From Echiichthys vipera (lineage: Eukaryota; Chordata; Actinopteri; Perciformes; Trachinidae): a DNA stretch of 64,000 bases. The stretch covers positions 15,226,021 to 15,290,020 of the forward strand of contig OY829648.1 of assembly GCA_963691815.1 (NCBI GenBank), in the 5' to 3' direction. Position numbers and translations under genes: made by a program. This document shows, piece by piece, positions 9,054 through 22,229 of the stretch (the stretch's first letter is position 1; every line of letters starts with the position of its first letter). The notes under the pieces were generated by a model that was not told the DNA's origin, made no database searches, and was given only the letters and a program-made list of their open reading frames with translations.

Positions 9054-12000
9054 TTAAGCACACTGAGCGTTGCAGCGACAGGCCAGGTGGGCTTCTGCTG
9101 TTTCCCTCAGGTCAATGCTCTTCTCATAGATGCTGCTCAGACCCTCAGAGCGGTTCAGGTTAGAATCTGCAAAAAGAGAGTAAAACAGTTAGGCACCGTA
9201 TAGATAAGATGTAGTATAATTCCGTTTTGTTAACCGGCTGTGAATTCTTGCACACTCACCGATGGGCAGGCAGTGATAGCCAACAGTGACGGTGGTGGTC
9301 CTCACTGGCATGCAGCTGGGCAGGCAGCGCAGCACAGGCTCAACAGAGTAACATTTGGACTCCTGGCCATGGAGGACCACCTGCTTCTCCATCTTCACAG
9401 ATTCAAGCTTCATGTGACACTCTGGAAAAGAAGGTAAGTGTTGTAAATATACATATGTTTACACAAGACATGTTTCATTATATGCTGCATTTTGCCATTC
9501 TGAGTATAAATTATATTCTAATAGAGAACGGTGAAGCAGTCTCATTAAGGATTACCAGAGGCATCTCTGCAGCTCTTTCCAGGCAGAACCCAGGAATGAG
9601 CGTAGCTGACTGCGTTCTTGGTCAGGCGCTCGTTGGGTGTGCGGAACTCCTGTCTGATTTCACCATCAGCCTTTCCACAGAGTCCGCAGGTCTGTCCTCT
9701 CATCCAGTCCACAACTTTAACCTGGAGGAAAAGAAAAGAAAGTGTTCAGCATTTGCTCTAAATAATTTAAATGATTATAAAATTTAAACAAGGTTAAATC
9801 TAAAAGATATTAGTCAGAGTTCTTGTATCACCTTAAGTACGTTCAGATCAAGGTAAACCTCCTGGAGACCGTGGCTGGGAGCATGGAGAGCGATGCCCTC
9901 ACCCCTCTGTCTGATCTGGACTTTGCCTAAAATGAATGCAAATTTATACAAATATGTGATTTTACAATTGAATATATTGAATAATTTTTAGCATGACAGC
10001 TAAGTTTAAATTAATAGGATAAAAAAAACCTTCAGGATGCTGATAGGGCATGTTGCTGATAGGGATTTCTACTCCGTTAACCTTCACCATGATAACACTG
10101 TCCTTTTGATACAAGTCGACATCACTGTTTGACAAAAGAATTGAAATACATGTAATGCAGTCGTTTCCTGGATTTTTTTTTTTGGGGGGGGGGGGGGGGG
10201 GGTTCTTAAAAGTTTGATATGTTGTCCTTACATGTTTGCGATCTTGACATTGATCTGGTTCTGTTCATGAGTGTGATCCCTCTTCGCCAGAACAATGAAT
10301 TTAAGTTCTGGGGTGCAATCCTGAGCCACAACCTGGGAGCAAGAGTGAGGCATCTCGTTCTTGTATTTCCTGTTGTTGAAGGTGGTCACTGTGTCTTTGA
10401 CCACGGCACACTCAGCTGGAGTGGGAAGAAAAGATGAATAGTTTAGTTAGCTATTCAATGGTCAGCCTGACTATTCAATAAAACCTGTTTTCTTTTAACG
10501 TTTTCACCTGCATGAGCCTTGGTGATCATGTAGGAGATCTTGTCAGCCAAGTTGCTCTGGTATGGTTCCAGCTCAGCAGCAGTGTCTTTGATTGGCAGAG
10601 CGACAGGGAGACCCACCCCGAGTTTGTAAATTGTCCTCTATGATATTAAGATAGTAAAATGGTTTTGAAGAGTATACAAACTGGGTAGCAAAGTACGATG
10701 CAGATCTTCTCTGTGCTAATAATGGACAATAAAACCGCACCTTTGGTGTCTTCAGCACAATATTGAGGCTTGTCTCAGAAGCAACAGCCACAGACAGTTT
10801 CATCTGGTTCCGAACATTTTTGACCTTTGCCAGGCTTAATCCGTATTCCTTAGCGAGGCGGGAAATCAACTCTGAGACCCTAAATAGGCATAAAGGTTAA
10901 GGTTATTTCAGAAAATGAAAACATGAGAAAAGAAAGTAATTAATTCCCACAAACATATATCCAGGATGTCTGCTGATCTATGACCAGTGTTGTGAGGATT
11001 ACTTTTAAAATGTATTCCCCTACTAATTACTGCTTACATGTCCTAAAATGTCATCTGTAATGTATTCCCTTATTAGCTACTACTCATTACATTCAGCAAT
11101 AACATTTCAGTATCGTCAAATCTATCTATGTCTATATATATCTATCTATCTATCCATCCACCCATCCATTTATCCATCCAAGCCTTCAGGATTGACAAGG
11201 TGTTACAACCGTCCCTGGACCTTTAGCAATGTTTTGAGCTCATGTTGCCTAGCTTAACTGCTACTTTGGCAGATGTTAGAAGTTTTTATTTCTAGCTTAC
11301 AAAACAGTGATCCTAAAAAGATATGCTGATATTTAATACAAGGGCCGTATCCAGAAATTATACCGAAAAAAACCCACACTTTTTGTTGATAGCCTACTTT
11401 GTGAGATCCTGATGTGGCTCCTTTTTTATGGCGAGGAGATGTGTACAGTGAGCTCCAGAATGAGTGATGTCAATGTAGCTTGTTTCTGATTGGAGCAATT
11501 TAAGGTGTTACAACCGCCCCCAACTGTACCTGGTCTCCCCTGCTACAAATATATTTTTCAATGGTGGCAGTAATGTAGTGAGCCCTTATACAATCAAATC
11601 CGTCAGAGAAGATATGAGATGGAGCCTGATAATCATTAGTAGGATGTTTGTGACTCTGACGAGAGAGACTGAGCACAGCTGCTGTTCTTTGAGAAACACA
11701 ACACGGAAACCCCAGGAGGGTTTGTATTTTAAATACGTAACACCATTACAAAGTAATCCGTTACTTCCCAACCCTGTCTATGACTAAAACATTGCATTTT
11801 TAGTAAAGGCTGTTGCCAAGGTTATGTCAGAATTAATATCTTTGTTTTGCAGGTTTTTTAACAGTTTTTGAATCTTAGTATGTGACATTACTCCTTTGCA
11901 TAGCGCTTCAGGCTCTTTGGAAGTTTGTCCCAGGTAACCTTCAGGCGGACTGCAGGTTCTTTACCCACAACACCAGTCTCAGCCGTGATCTCAGTCTTGT

Positions 12001-15000
12001 ATTGTTTGCACTCAATGCCCCAGGCAATCTTGGCCTAAGAGAAATTTAAAATCTTTAGGAGTTAAATCTCAAGCATCACAAATATTTCTAATAACAGTTT
12101 CCAATTCACCAGATCAAAGTTTTTTACCATCAGCTTGTGGTTGCTCAGCATCACACCATCGGCACACATTCTCCAGTGGTCATTCTCGGCCAGGTTGGCA
12201 AAAATGACCTGCAGTCTCGCAGTAGGTCTGTCAAAGTAAGCTGCGATCTGGTATCCCTGAACCTTGTGGTCGGCTCTCACAGCACGGATGAGAACGGTCA
12301 CAGCAGGAGTGACAGCATTAGCGAGATACTTGGCCTTAAAGTGAAAACCAAAGATTGATATCAATAAAAGCTTTGTCGTCCCCCCTCCCCCTGAATACTG
12401 TACAAGAGACTCTAAATGGCTTGGACTGATTAATATACCTTATTGTAGATGGTCTCGAAGCTATAGGCACTGCTCTTGCTGTTGGCACGGGCTTCAGAGA
12501 GGGCATGCTGCAAACAGAATAGATTATATATTTAGCCTGCTCAAACAAGATGTGTACAATGCAGCTGTGTCATTAATCTGATAATTACCTGGTGGATGTG
12601 GCTCTTGATAAACTTCAATTTATACAGTTGTTGCTGAAATAGAAGAATTAGGAGATTCATTCTTTCATACTTTTTTGATTATACTGTTGTTTTAAATGTT
12701 CAGAGGTAAAGCTGTCTCACCTTGTACATTGAGCTGGACATGGAGGAGCTGGACCTGGATGAGCTAGAAGATTGGCTGCTCGACAGGAGAGATGAGCTGC
12801 TGGAGGAGCTGCTCAATCTCTTTGATGCCTTGCTGATTGGAGCGATAATGTCGTCCGCTTTGCTCTTGCGGAGAGAAGAGGAGCTGGAGGAGGATGATGC
12901 AGAAGATGAGACGCTTGAGCTGCGGGAGCTGCTGGAGCGAGAGCTGCTGGAGCTGGAGGAAGCTGTCCTGTTCTTCAGACCAGGAACCAGGATGTTCTTG
13001 AGTTTCATCAGGACATTCTTGTCCTCGAGAATTTCCTCTTCCTCGCTCATGTTAATCACTTTGATGATCTTTTCTGCTGCCTTTTCTCCAACCTGAACCT
13101 CAATTTCAATCTTCTCGATGACAGGTCCGGCAGCTGCAACAACAAGGACAAATAAATATGTTACTTTTTAGGCAACTTCCTTCAGAATTACTTCTATCAG
13201 TAATTTAATGACATTCATGTCACTTGCCTGGAGCAACCTCAACCAGGACAGCGTGTTTTCCAATCATGGCGTAGAGTGGGCAGTTTCTGATGAAGGCGGC
13301 ATTGTGAGATTTAATTTCAGTGCATGCCTTGATTCCAAAGGTTTCGATTTGAGCACACATTTTCTTCTCAAAGGCCTTGGGGAGTTTCAGTTGACTGGCA
13401 ATTTTACTTGGCAGGTCAACAGGAATGATTTCAGATGATGCGGACTGTAAAACAACAACAAAGGCTGCCCCGTTAATTTGTAGAGTGGTGCAAGTGCTTG
13501 TGTTGGAAAGGTGGTCAGTGAATCAATCTCACCATGCTACCAGCCAGAGAAGATGCCAGCTCTGAAATCTTTGAAGAGAAGATCTCCCTTGAGATCTGAG
13601 CTGCAACTTCAGCTGGAATAATCGGTGTGATTCTGGCAGCTGCAAGGTCTTCAACATTTCTTGCAATAGCAAAAGTCTCAACACTGTTGAAGACAGAAAA
13701 AAACTGTTTTAAGAAATCATCAAAGCTGGGGGGTACATGTTACTTAGTGAGAAGTAGAAGTACATACTAAGCTGATGCAATCTTGTCGATGCCCTGAACA
13801 GGCAGCAACTGAAGCTTGAAGTTTCCTTTAATCATATCAATTCTTGCTTCAATCTTTGCAGGAACAATTGTGTGGACTCTGGCTCTTGACAGCAAGGCGG
13901 CCTGGATGAAAGCAGTATTCACTCCCATAACTGCATAGGTATGCATGGAAACACTGCAAGGGAAAAAATCAATTTCAAGGGTGATCTCCAAATATATTTG
14001 TTTTTAAATGGTAAACTGATGAGACAATGTCTAATTAGTTGTCATGTAAGCTACACCAGGATTACCTTGGAGTAATGGCAGCCCTCATGTTGATGTCAGA
14101 CTTCAGAAGCTGGGCAGCATGGAAGTTTGCAGGCAGAGGTGGTGTTACAGTGGCTTGGACTGTGAAAAACAACACTTTTTCAGTATCGGTACAAAATGAG
14201 AATTTCAGCATTGATTAAGCAACATGCAACTTACATTCAACAGATGCAGCAGCCACGGCGGCAGTATAGAAACTGAGCTCCATAGGCAGACCTACGGTGG
14301 TGGGAAGGATGCGACGCACCTCAGCAACCAGCAATGGTTTAGCATAATGCAATGCGAATCCAGACAGAAGAGCATCCAAACCCTTTCTGCCATACGTGTT
14401 AATTGCCGGTCCGCTGGCAAGCTGCAAACACAGAATTGCTTATAAAACATCAGATATTCAGCTGATAATACATGTATTACTTAGCAGTTACTTGGACAGT
14501 AGAATATGCCGTACCTCAATAATCTGATCAACAATGGCTTTGTCGATGTTGGCAAATGCAATTTCTTGTCCAAAGAATTTCACATACACGGAGGCCAGGG
14601 GTTGGCTGGAAGGATGAGCCCTCCACTCAGAAAGCTGTGCGAAGAACCAAAGTAGAGGAAATAGTGTATATGTTTTTCTAGAAATAAATGAGCTTTGATT
14701 GCATAATAAAAAAAATGGCTTTAGCATCAGAGTGATCCCTTAAACTTACAGCCTTCATAACGTGCTTCATCTTGGTCAACCTGTCAGCGTTCTCTGGAGC
14801 CTGGGGCATTTTCAGAATGGCCTCCTGGATCCCCTCAGTTCTCACTCCGAGCTGAAAAAAGTAAAAACAGCATTTGATTGGTAAGTATTATTAAAAAATA
14901 TATTCATCAAGGTATATATAACCAAAATAATTAAGCTTGTTGACAAAAAAATCACATTCATTGAAATCAAATCAGATATTGTGCAAAACGTTACAATTCT

Positions 15001-18000
15001 TGGCATTGGTAAACAGCCTGCGATGTTTTCATTAGTTCCAAAGACTAGCTAAATTTCTTTCTTTTTGCTGTTGAGATACAGTCTTTTGTGCAAAGGTGTA
15101 TAAGAATGGGAGACACATACCAGATATACAGTATAAGAGCCTTTCGTTGTGTTAAATAGCTATGTAAGACTTGATTGTTATACCTCAAGAACATCAGCAT
15201 AAGCTCCTGCCAGGTAGGTGCGAGCCTTGGCCACAATGGCTCTTGGCAGAACAGTTGCAGCATCGTTGATGTAAAAGGCGCTGCCAGCAGCACCCACCAT
15301 CCAGGGGTCTGCAGGGAAAAATACAAGAACCATCAAGCCACATGTTTTAATCTGAAATGTGTGATGACAAATTATTATCCCGTTATGCTCTTACTTTGGT
15401 AGGTATCCAGATAAAGAGCTCTGCTGAAGCGATAGCTCAGTCTTTCAAATTTGGGGCTGAGGATCTTCACGGCTACGTTACAGGCGGCAGCACTGAAGGT
15501 AGATCATTCAAATATATGAGATTATTGGTGCTAACATGTTTTAATTGCAAAAAAATCCCTTTCAAAATGAAATATTAAGTTCTTACACAGACTCAAGGTC
15601 AGGAGCAGTGTTCTTGGTCATGGCCTTCATGTAGGAGTAGACAAAGCTAGCAACCTGCAGATTCTTTTCTTTCAAGAGGGCATCAGCAAGGGTAGTCACC
15701 AGACCCATGGGCAGCTTGGTCTCAAACAGTACGATAGCAGCAACCATACGGAGCTCTGGGTGGAGAGCCGTGTCCATAAACAGCTGAACTCCCATTTCCT
15801 GGATCTAATTCATAAAGAGAATGTTATAAATAAAAAAGATCTTAGTGTAAGCATTCTTAGTAATGGAAGGAATTGGAAAACGTAGTCTTACCATCTTGGG
15901 CTCCTTCTTAGCAATGTTCCTCAGGGCCAGAACAGCATCAATGTGAACTCTGAGTGGTAGACCTGCAGCAGCACTGCCAAAGCCAGGCAGGAGCTTCATG
16001 ATTGGCTTCAGGCTGGCAGGATGTCCAGCATTACCCAGGACTTTGAGAGCAATAGTTAGCTCCTCAATGTTACCTTTGGAAACAGCCTGGACAGCAAGTT
16101 CGTGGATGGGCTGTGGGAGGAACAGAAAAAACATCAATGTCCTGATGTCACTGAATTTAAGTTATATAAAACACATGATAAATGATACATACCCTCATAA
16201 GCTCAGCTGGGCAAGTTGGGTTCTCTGCACAGTATTTAGCAACCAGGGTGCCGTAGCCCAGCATGACAATCTCACGCAGAACTGGGTTTTCTTGGATCTT
16301 CTGGTTCATAGCCAGGCCCTGAGGAGTGGTGAAGATACTGACTATAAATCACAGTTCTTATGTAATAATAAATACTCAAGCAAACTTTTTAACGCTGACT
16401 TGCCTCTGCAAGCTTGATGGCCTCGAGGTCGGCTGTCATCATGTGTACAGATGCCAGCAGCGCTTGAGCAGCTTCAGCAATAGTCAGCTCCCCAGCGAGG
16501 AACTTCTCCTTGAGGAACCTCAGAGTAGCATGAGTACCAATGGCAGGGACAGCATTCAGGATCCAGTGCCTTGGAAATAACAAATATTATATTATTAGAT
16601 TATCCTTTTTTTTTTCATGGCTCTTCCCTTAATGAAAGTCGCAGTTACCTGTAATCGGCTCTATGTTTGTACTGAGTCCAGAGGGCCTCAATACTCTCAA
16701 ATCTGGCCACACGCAGCAGCTGGATGAGCTCAATGAATTTCAGAGGGGCATCTTCGTGGACCTTGGCTATGTTATAGGTCACCAGGTGGTTCAGAATCTC
16801 AACAATCTGTCAGGAAACAAAATATGTCCATGTTAAACTGTGTTGCTACAGGATGGATAAAAAAGAAACATGAAGAAAAGGGAATATTTCCCGAGGTACC
16901 TGGGCCTCGGCATTGCTGATCCTCAAAAGCTGGATGGGTGTCTGGAGAAGCTCGCTGCCAAACTCGTACTGCAGGGATCCACGTAGAAGATATTCAGCTC
17001 TGATGGGCTCCACTAGGGTCTTCTCCATCTCCAGGAAGATCAGGGTTTGCCTGTGAATATACATAAGCACTACATTAATCTGCATTATGACATTTTGTGT
17101 TGAGAATAATGCTCATGACACTGTTGCTGCACTCTTTTTCATTTAAGACACATACTTAGCCTCCATCTGAGCAGCACCATTCAAGATGTTAATAGGTGAG
17201 AACTGGATGAGCTCTGTAGCAGTTGCCTCCAGGATCAGAGCACCTGTGGCTGCTGGCTTCATGATGTAGTTAAAAGCAACGGCTCCCTTCAGGGCCTTTC
17301 CTCTCTGCATTGACAAGACCCAAAATACTGTCACACCAGCCGAGTCCAGGAGTGTGCTGCATTAGAGAGTATAAAACGAGGGGGACATTGTACTTACGGC
17401 CTCACACTCAGCGCATTTCTCAATGTAATTTAAGCCGATGTCCTTCATAACTCTCTCCTGGCAGTGGTTCAGGTCTTTAGTCTTAGTCAACAGGATGCGG
17501 TCAGCCTTTGTGTCCTCGGTGATGACGTAGTGGGTCTTGCACACACCCTGTGTACCAGGCTAGTGCACAAAAATCCAAACAACAGTTTGTTGGTTTCAGT
17601 ATTGTGGCATTTTGTGTGTGGAAACTATGTACTAAGTAGTTACCAAAATACTTAGTTATTTGTACCTCTTGCAGCTCATAGACGTTCTGAGTCTTCTTGA
17701 TATTCAGCTGGAACATGTTGAGGATTCCTCTGTAGACATTCAGTACAGTCGCAGAGATGCCAGCTGGTGCAAACACTTTGCCGACAACACCGTTAGCATA
17801 CTCAAACTTGATGGGTGTCAAGAGCTGAGCAGCCAGGGCTGAGGTGAGCTTGGTGGCTGGGATGAAAGCATCTTTGGGCCAGAGGCCGCTGTACTCAAAG
17901 ATTTCTGGGTCGACAAGCTGTCATGAAGAGTGACAGTTTCAATCAATTTTGAATACTTGATTGTATTATGCGTATAATAATTATAGTTTTCCTGTAAGTG

Positions 18001-18624
18001 ATCATAAATTAACTGTATTTAAACATTTGAACAGTCATTACCTTCAGCATGAAGGTGTCAGCAGCCGCCGTACTGATCAAAACTTTGCTACGGATTTTTA
18101 CTCCGGCCCGTGCCAGGCCCTCCTCAGGCAGGCCACCCATAACAAGGGCTTCATATTTGTAGATGTAGGTCTTTCCAGCGGCAAACTCTGGAGCTGCATT
18201 AATACACAAGAAAACAAAGTAGTTAATGCCTTTGAATTTCGTTACAGTTTTTAAACTGAGAAACAGAAACGTTCTATATTCATACACCAGAATTTGATTT
18301 TTGACATAATAGAATACAACTTACCAAAGTTGACCTGGTAACCCGCTACAAAAATTAAGGACAAACAAGATATGTGGGGGAAATAAATGTAAATGTTATT
18401 TTTTTCAATGCATTCTTTATTTCCAAATTGTATTTAACTGGCAAGAAAGTTGGTAAAACTGAAGAACTCAATGTTTACTTTTTGCTCAGGCATTAGTAGT
18501 TTATCAACAACATTACACTCTCAGCAAGCACAGTAGTATCCAAGTAATCCAAGTTGATTTAGTTTTAAAGGCATATAGACTTACCGGCAAGGGCCACAGT
18601 GAAGGCTAGCAGGAACACCCTCAT
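9054..18624 (-). CDS. vtgab: Vitellogenin, VtgAb-like, complete gene
   Basis: This is an oestrogen-inducible yolk lipophosphoprotein precursor. Its 34 exons join in one frame of 5055 nt (1684 codons): 18585-18624, 18325-18345, 18042-18193, 17666-17917, 17398-17559, 17156-17304, 16900-17050, 16649-16806, 16404-16569, 16193-16318, 15892-16110, 15587-15804, 15395-15492, 15184-15308, 14750-14851, 14515-14634, 14235-14421, 14066-14159, 13768-13953, 13533-13683, 13228-13444, 12721-13133, 12589-12633, 12439-12507, 12128-12334, 11892-12034, 10741-10879, 10508-10637, 10232-10415, 10030-10124, 9832-9926, 9556-9721, 9260-9421, 9054-9166. Domains in order: signal peptide (MRVFLLAFTVALAG), lipovitellin heavy chain to about residue 1085, phosvitin with two polyserine blocks (about 1090-1119 and 1139-1166), lipovitellin light chain, then a von Willebrand D/C-terminal region from about 1414 (RGQTCGLCGKADGE) ending ACRCNAQCA. 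The retained C-terminus excludes the short VtgC type. Two introns use GC donors. The VtgAb label rests on remembered similarity to killifish vitellogenin 2. Confidence 0.95.
10184..10202. repeat. Poly(G) run of 19 after a T run
   Basis: T(11) followed by G(19) on the plus strand, inside a vitellogenin intron and 29 bases from the donor of exon 29. On the transcribed strand it is a C run followed by an A run. Such runs are prone to sequencing error. Confidence 0.85.
10985..11776. mobile_element. Non-autonomous hAT element in a vitellogenin intron
   Basis: The element is flanked by perfect 8-bp target duplications, TCTATGAC at 10977-10984 and again at 11777-11784. Its ends are imperfect inverted repeats: CAGTGTTGTGAGGATTACTT at the left, and CAGGGTTGGGAAGTAACGGATTACTT at the right read in reverse, shown here only by its first and last parts (CAGGGTTGGG and GGATTACTT). 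The 8-bp duplication and CAG..G ends are hAT hallmarks. No transposase frame is seen. It lies in the intron between vtgab exons 26 and 27, and explains why that intron is the longest in the gene. Confidence 0.88.
11124..11180. repeat. TCTA/TCCA tetranucleotide-rich tract
   Basis: Runs of TCTATCTATCTATC pass into CATCCACCCATCCATTTATC. The tract is inside the hAT element. Confidence 0.85.
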
Positions 18625-18660
18625 GGCTGAATGATGTGAATGCCTGCAACCAGAGGCTTC

Positions 18661-18669
18661 CTTTTAAAG
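18661..18669 (-). promoter_or_regulatory. TATA-like box of the VtgAb-like gene
   Basis: CTTTTAAAG about 37 bases upstream of the start codon, matching the element in front of the other vitellogenin in sequence and spacing. Confidence 0.75.
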
Positions 18670-18795
18670 ACCTCCTTTTGCCCATTGAAATATATCATTA
18701 ACTAAATATTAGCTTTCATCATCATTGATGTTACGCTGCCCTAACCATGCAGATTAGACAAACAGAGTAAAGTACATGAATGGAAAATGTCACAG

Positions 18796-18808
18796 AGTCA
18801 CCTTAACC
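18796..18808 (-). promoter_or_regulatory. Imperfect oestrogen response element (candidate)
   Basis: On the minus strand GGTTAAGGTGACT differs from GGTCAnnnTGACC by one base in each half. It lies about 130 bases upstream of the TATA box. Imperfect EREs are common in vitellogenin promoters, but a two-mismatch site also arises by chance. Confidence 0.35.
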
Positions 18809-19381
18809 TGACTCCTTTGTACAAAAAGCCCAATGTCCAAAATCCAATTTGTTTTATAACCTTTGTGGCATAACACATTTTAAACAGATGAATTGCATTG
18901 CTCTTTTATACCTTTTTTTTTTTTACAGCATTGCATGTGTATACTTATAAAGATTTAACCTACATACATTTCACTACACAACAAAATTTAAAACTATCAT
19001 TTAAATGTCTTGTTATTCCATAAATGGCCAAAATGAAACTAAAGTTACAGTTTTCAAGCATCCAATGACTTAAACTCATATATATTATAATTATAATAAT
19101 GTAAAAAAAATAATTTAATGCTATTATACAATGGTCTTGTACTCATATAGACTTTCCAGTCTCTCCATAAGATGTTTTCACAATCAGCTTGATTCAGGAA
19201 CTGTTGACCCAAATTACGATCCAACATTTACATAACTTTCATCTTCATACCACGGGAATGTTTTTCACACTCAAAGTTTGTTCTTCAGTTCAATTCAATT
19301 TTATTTACAGTGTAAAATTATAACAAAGACCACACTAAGACTTTTATTTATGATTTACAGAGACCAACAATTCAATATTGT
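18809..19381. other. AT-rich upstream spacer of the VtgAb-like gene
   Basis: No gene or clear repeat was seen. A lone TGACC half site lies near 19204. Confidence 0.5.
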
Positions 19382-19394
19382 TAGTGCCCACTGG

Positions 19395-19583
19395 GCCTGT
19401 GAATGTTCTCATTTGTCCAGGTCATCGTTATCCTCAAAGGATTTCAGTCAAAAACAACTGGACTGGTTGTTTGTCTAGGAAGACGTTTCACCTCTCATCC
19501 AAGAGGCTTCATCAGTTCATGTACGCATCTGACCAGGCTGGGAGTCCCAGTCCAGTTGTTTTTGACTGAAATTGCTTTGAGGA
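19395..19583 (-). mobile_element. Penelope-like element fragment with 13-bp target duplications
   Basis: The segment is bounded by perfect 13-bp direct repeats TAGTGCCCACTGG at 19382-19394 and 19584-19596, so it is a discrete retroposition event. Internally a 34-bp arm (TCCTCAAAGGATTTCAGTCA..., from 19431) returns inverted at about 19549-19583. Between the arms, on the minus strand, is the teleost-wide motif GAAGCCTCTTGGATGAGAGG. The terminal AACGATGACCTGGAC...GAGAAC part is also typical of this family. No coding sequence is present. The Penelope-like assignment comes from family recognition and the ribozyme-like core. Confidence 0.65.
19479..19518 (-). ncRNA. Hammerhead-ribozyme-like motif (candidate)
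   Basis: Read on the minus strand: CTGATGA, then a hairpin CCTCT-TGGATG-AGAGG, then GAAACGTC. The flanks GAA (before) and TTC (after) can pair as stem I. This is the conserved hammerhead core with almost no stem III, as described for small hammerhead variants linked to Penelope-like elements that act as dimers. One extra or mispaired base sits at the foot of stem II, so activity is uncertain. Confidence 0.45.
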
Positions 19584-19596
19584 TAGTGCCCACTGG

Positions 19597-21370
<1,774 letters not shown>

Positions 21371-21722
21371 ATTCATTCATTCATTCATCTTCAACCGCTT
21401 GTTGGGGTTGCGGGGGGCTGGAGCCGATCCCAGCTGACATCGGGCGTGAGGCGGGGTACACCCTGGACAGGACGCCAGTCTATCACAGGGCACATAGAGA
21501 CGAACAGAGACAGACAACCATTCACACCTATGGGCAATTCAGAGTTATCAATTAACCTAACACGTGCATGTCTTTTTGGGTAGTGGGAGGAAACCGGAGA
21601 ACCCGGAGGAAACCCACGCTGACACAGGGAGAACATGCAAACTCCACACAGAAAGGCCCCAAACCGGGATGCAAACCTGGAACCTTCTTGCTGTGAGGCG
21701 ACAGTGCTAACCACTACACATG
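21371..21722. repeat. Teleost interspersed repeat with GGAGAACCCGGAGGAAACCC core
   Basis: It starts with ATTCATTCATTC and continues through GGCTGGAGCCGATCCCAGCT, GCGGGGTACACCCTGGACAG and GAGAACATGCAAACTCCACA. This string order is found in very many copies in fish genomes. It has no intact coding frame. I do not assign a family name. Confidence 0.75.
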
Positions 21723-22229
21723 TTACAGATAGTATTGACATGAAATTACATACAGAAAAATAGACATACCACTACGAACACATAAGAGGTGGGGAGTTAC
21801 TTTCCTAATTGAAAGCGTCCAGTTATAATTTTACACTCTAGTTAATTTGCTCTATACTGTATGACATGCGACCACCTCTCTAAATAAATATCCCCCCTGA
21901 GCTCTAGTTTTGCTGTTATATTTTCCATACAATTGACAGCTTTGACTCTTTGGGTCCATTGGTCTAAAGTGGGTGGGTGGGATTTAAGCCAGTTCCTCAT
22001 AATCATTTTATGGGCTACTAGAGCTCTGAACCTCTCCTGTCATTTCAGATCCTGCGGCAAACCCCTGCATCCACCATCCCAACTCTCCATATGCCTAGTA
22101 GCATATACAAGCCTAATACCATTACTGTTTTTACAAAACATAGCACTGAGCATGACAGACACTGTAGTGCGATAACTTAAAGAGCCTATGTGTCTTTATG
22201 AAATGGACAATTACAAAACCCAAAGCATA
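21723..22229. other. Spacer, possibly LINE-derived
   Basis: No gene recognised. Parts resemble degenerate LINE sequence, for example near 21960-22100, but no domain can be supported. Confidence 0.35.

Noticed and set aside
12722..13096. Plus-strand open frame of 124 codons rich in Glu, Leu and Asp
   Set aside because: It is the antisense of the polyserine phosvitin exon; the open frame results from its codon composition.
19197..19209. GGAACTGTTGACC as a further oestrogen response element
   Set aside because: The left half differs from GGTCA at three of five bases; only a single half site remains.
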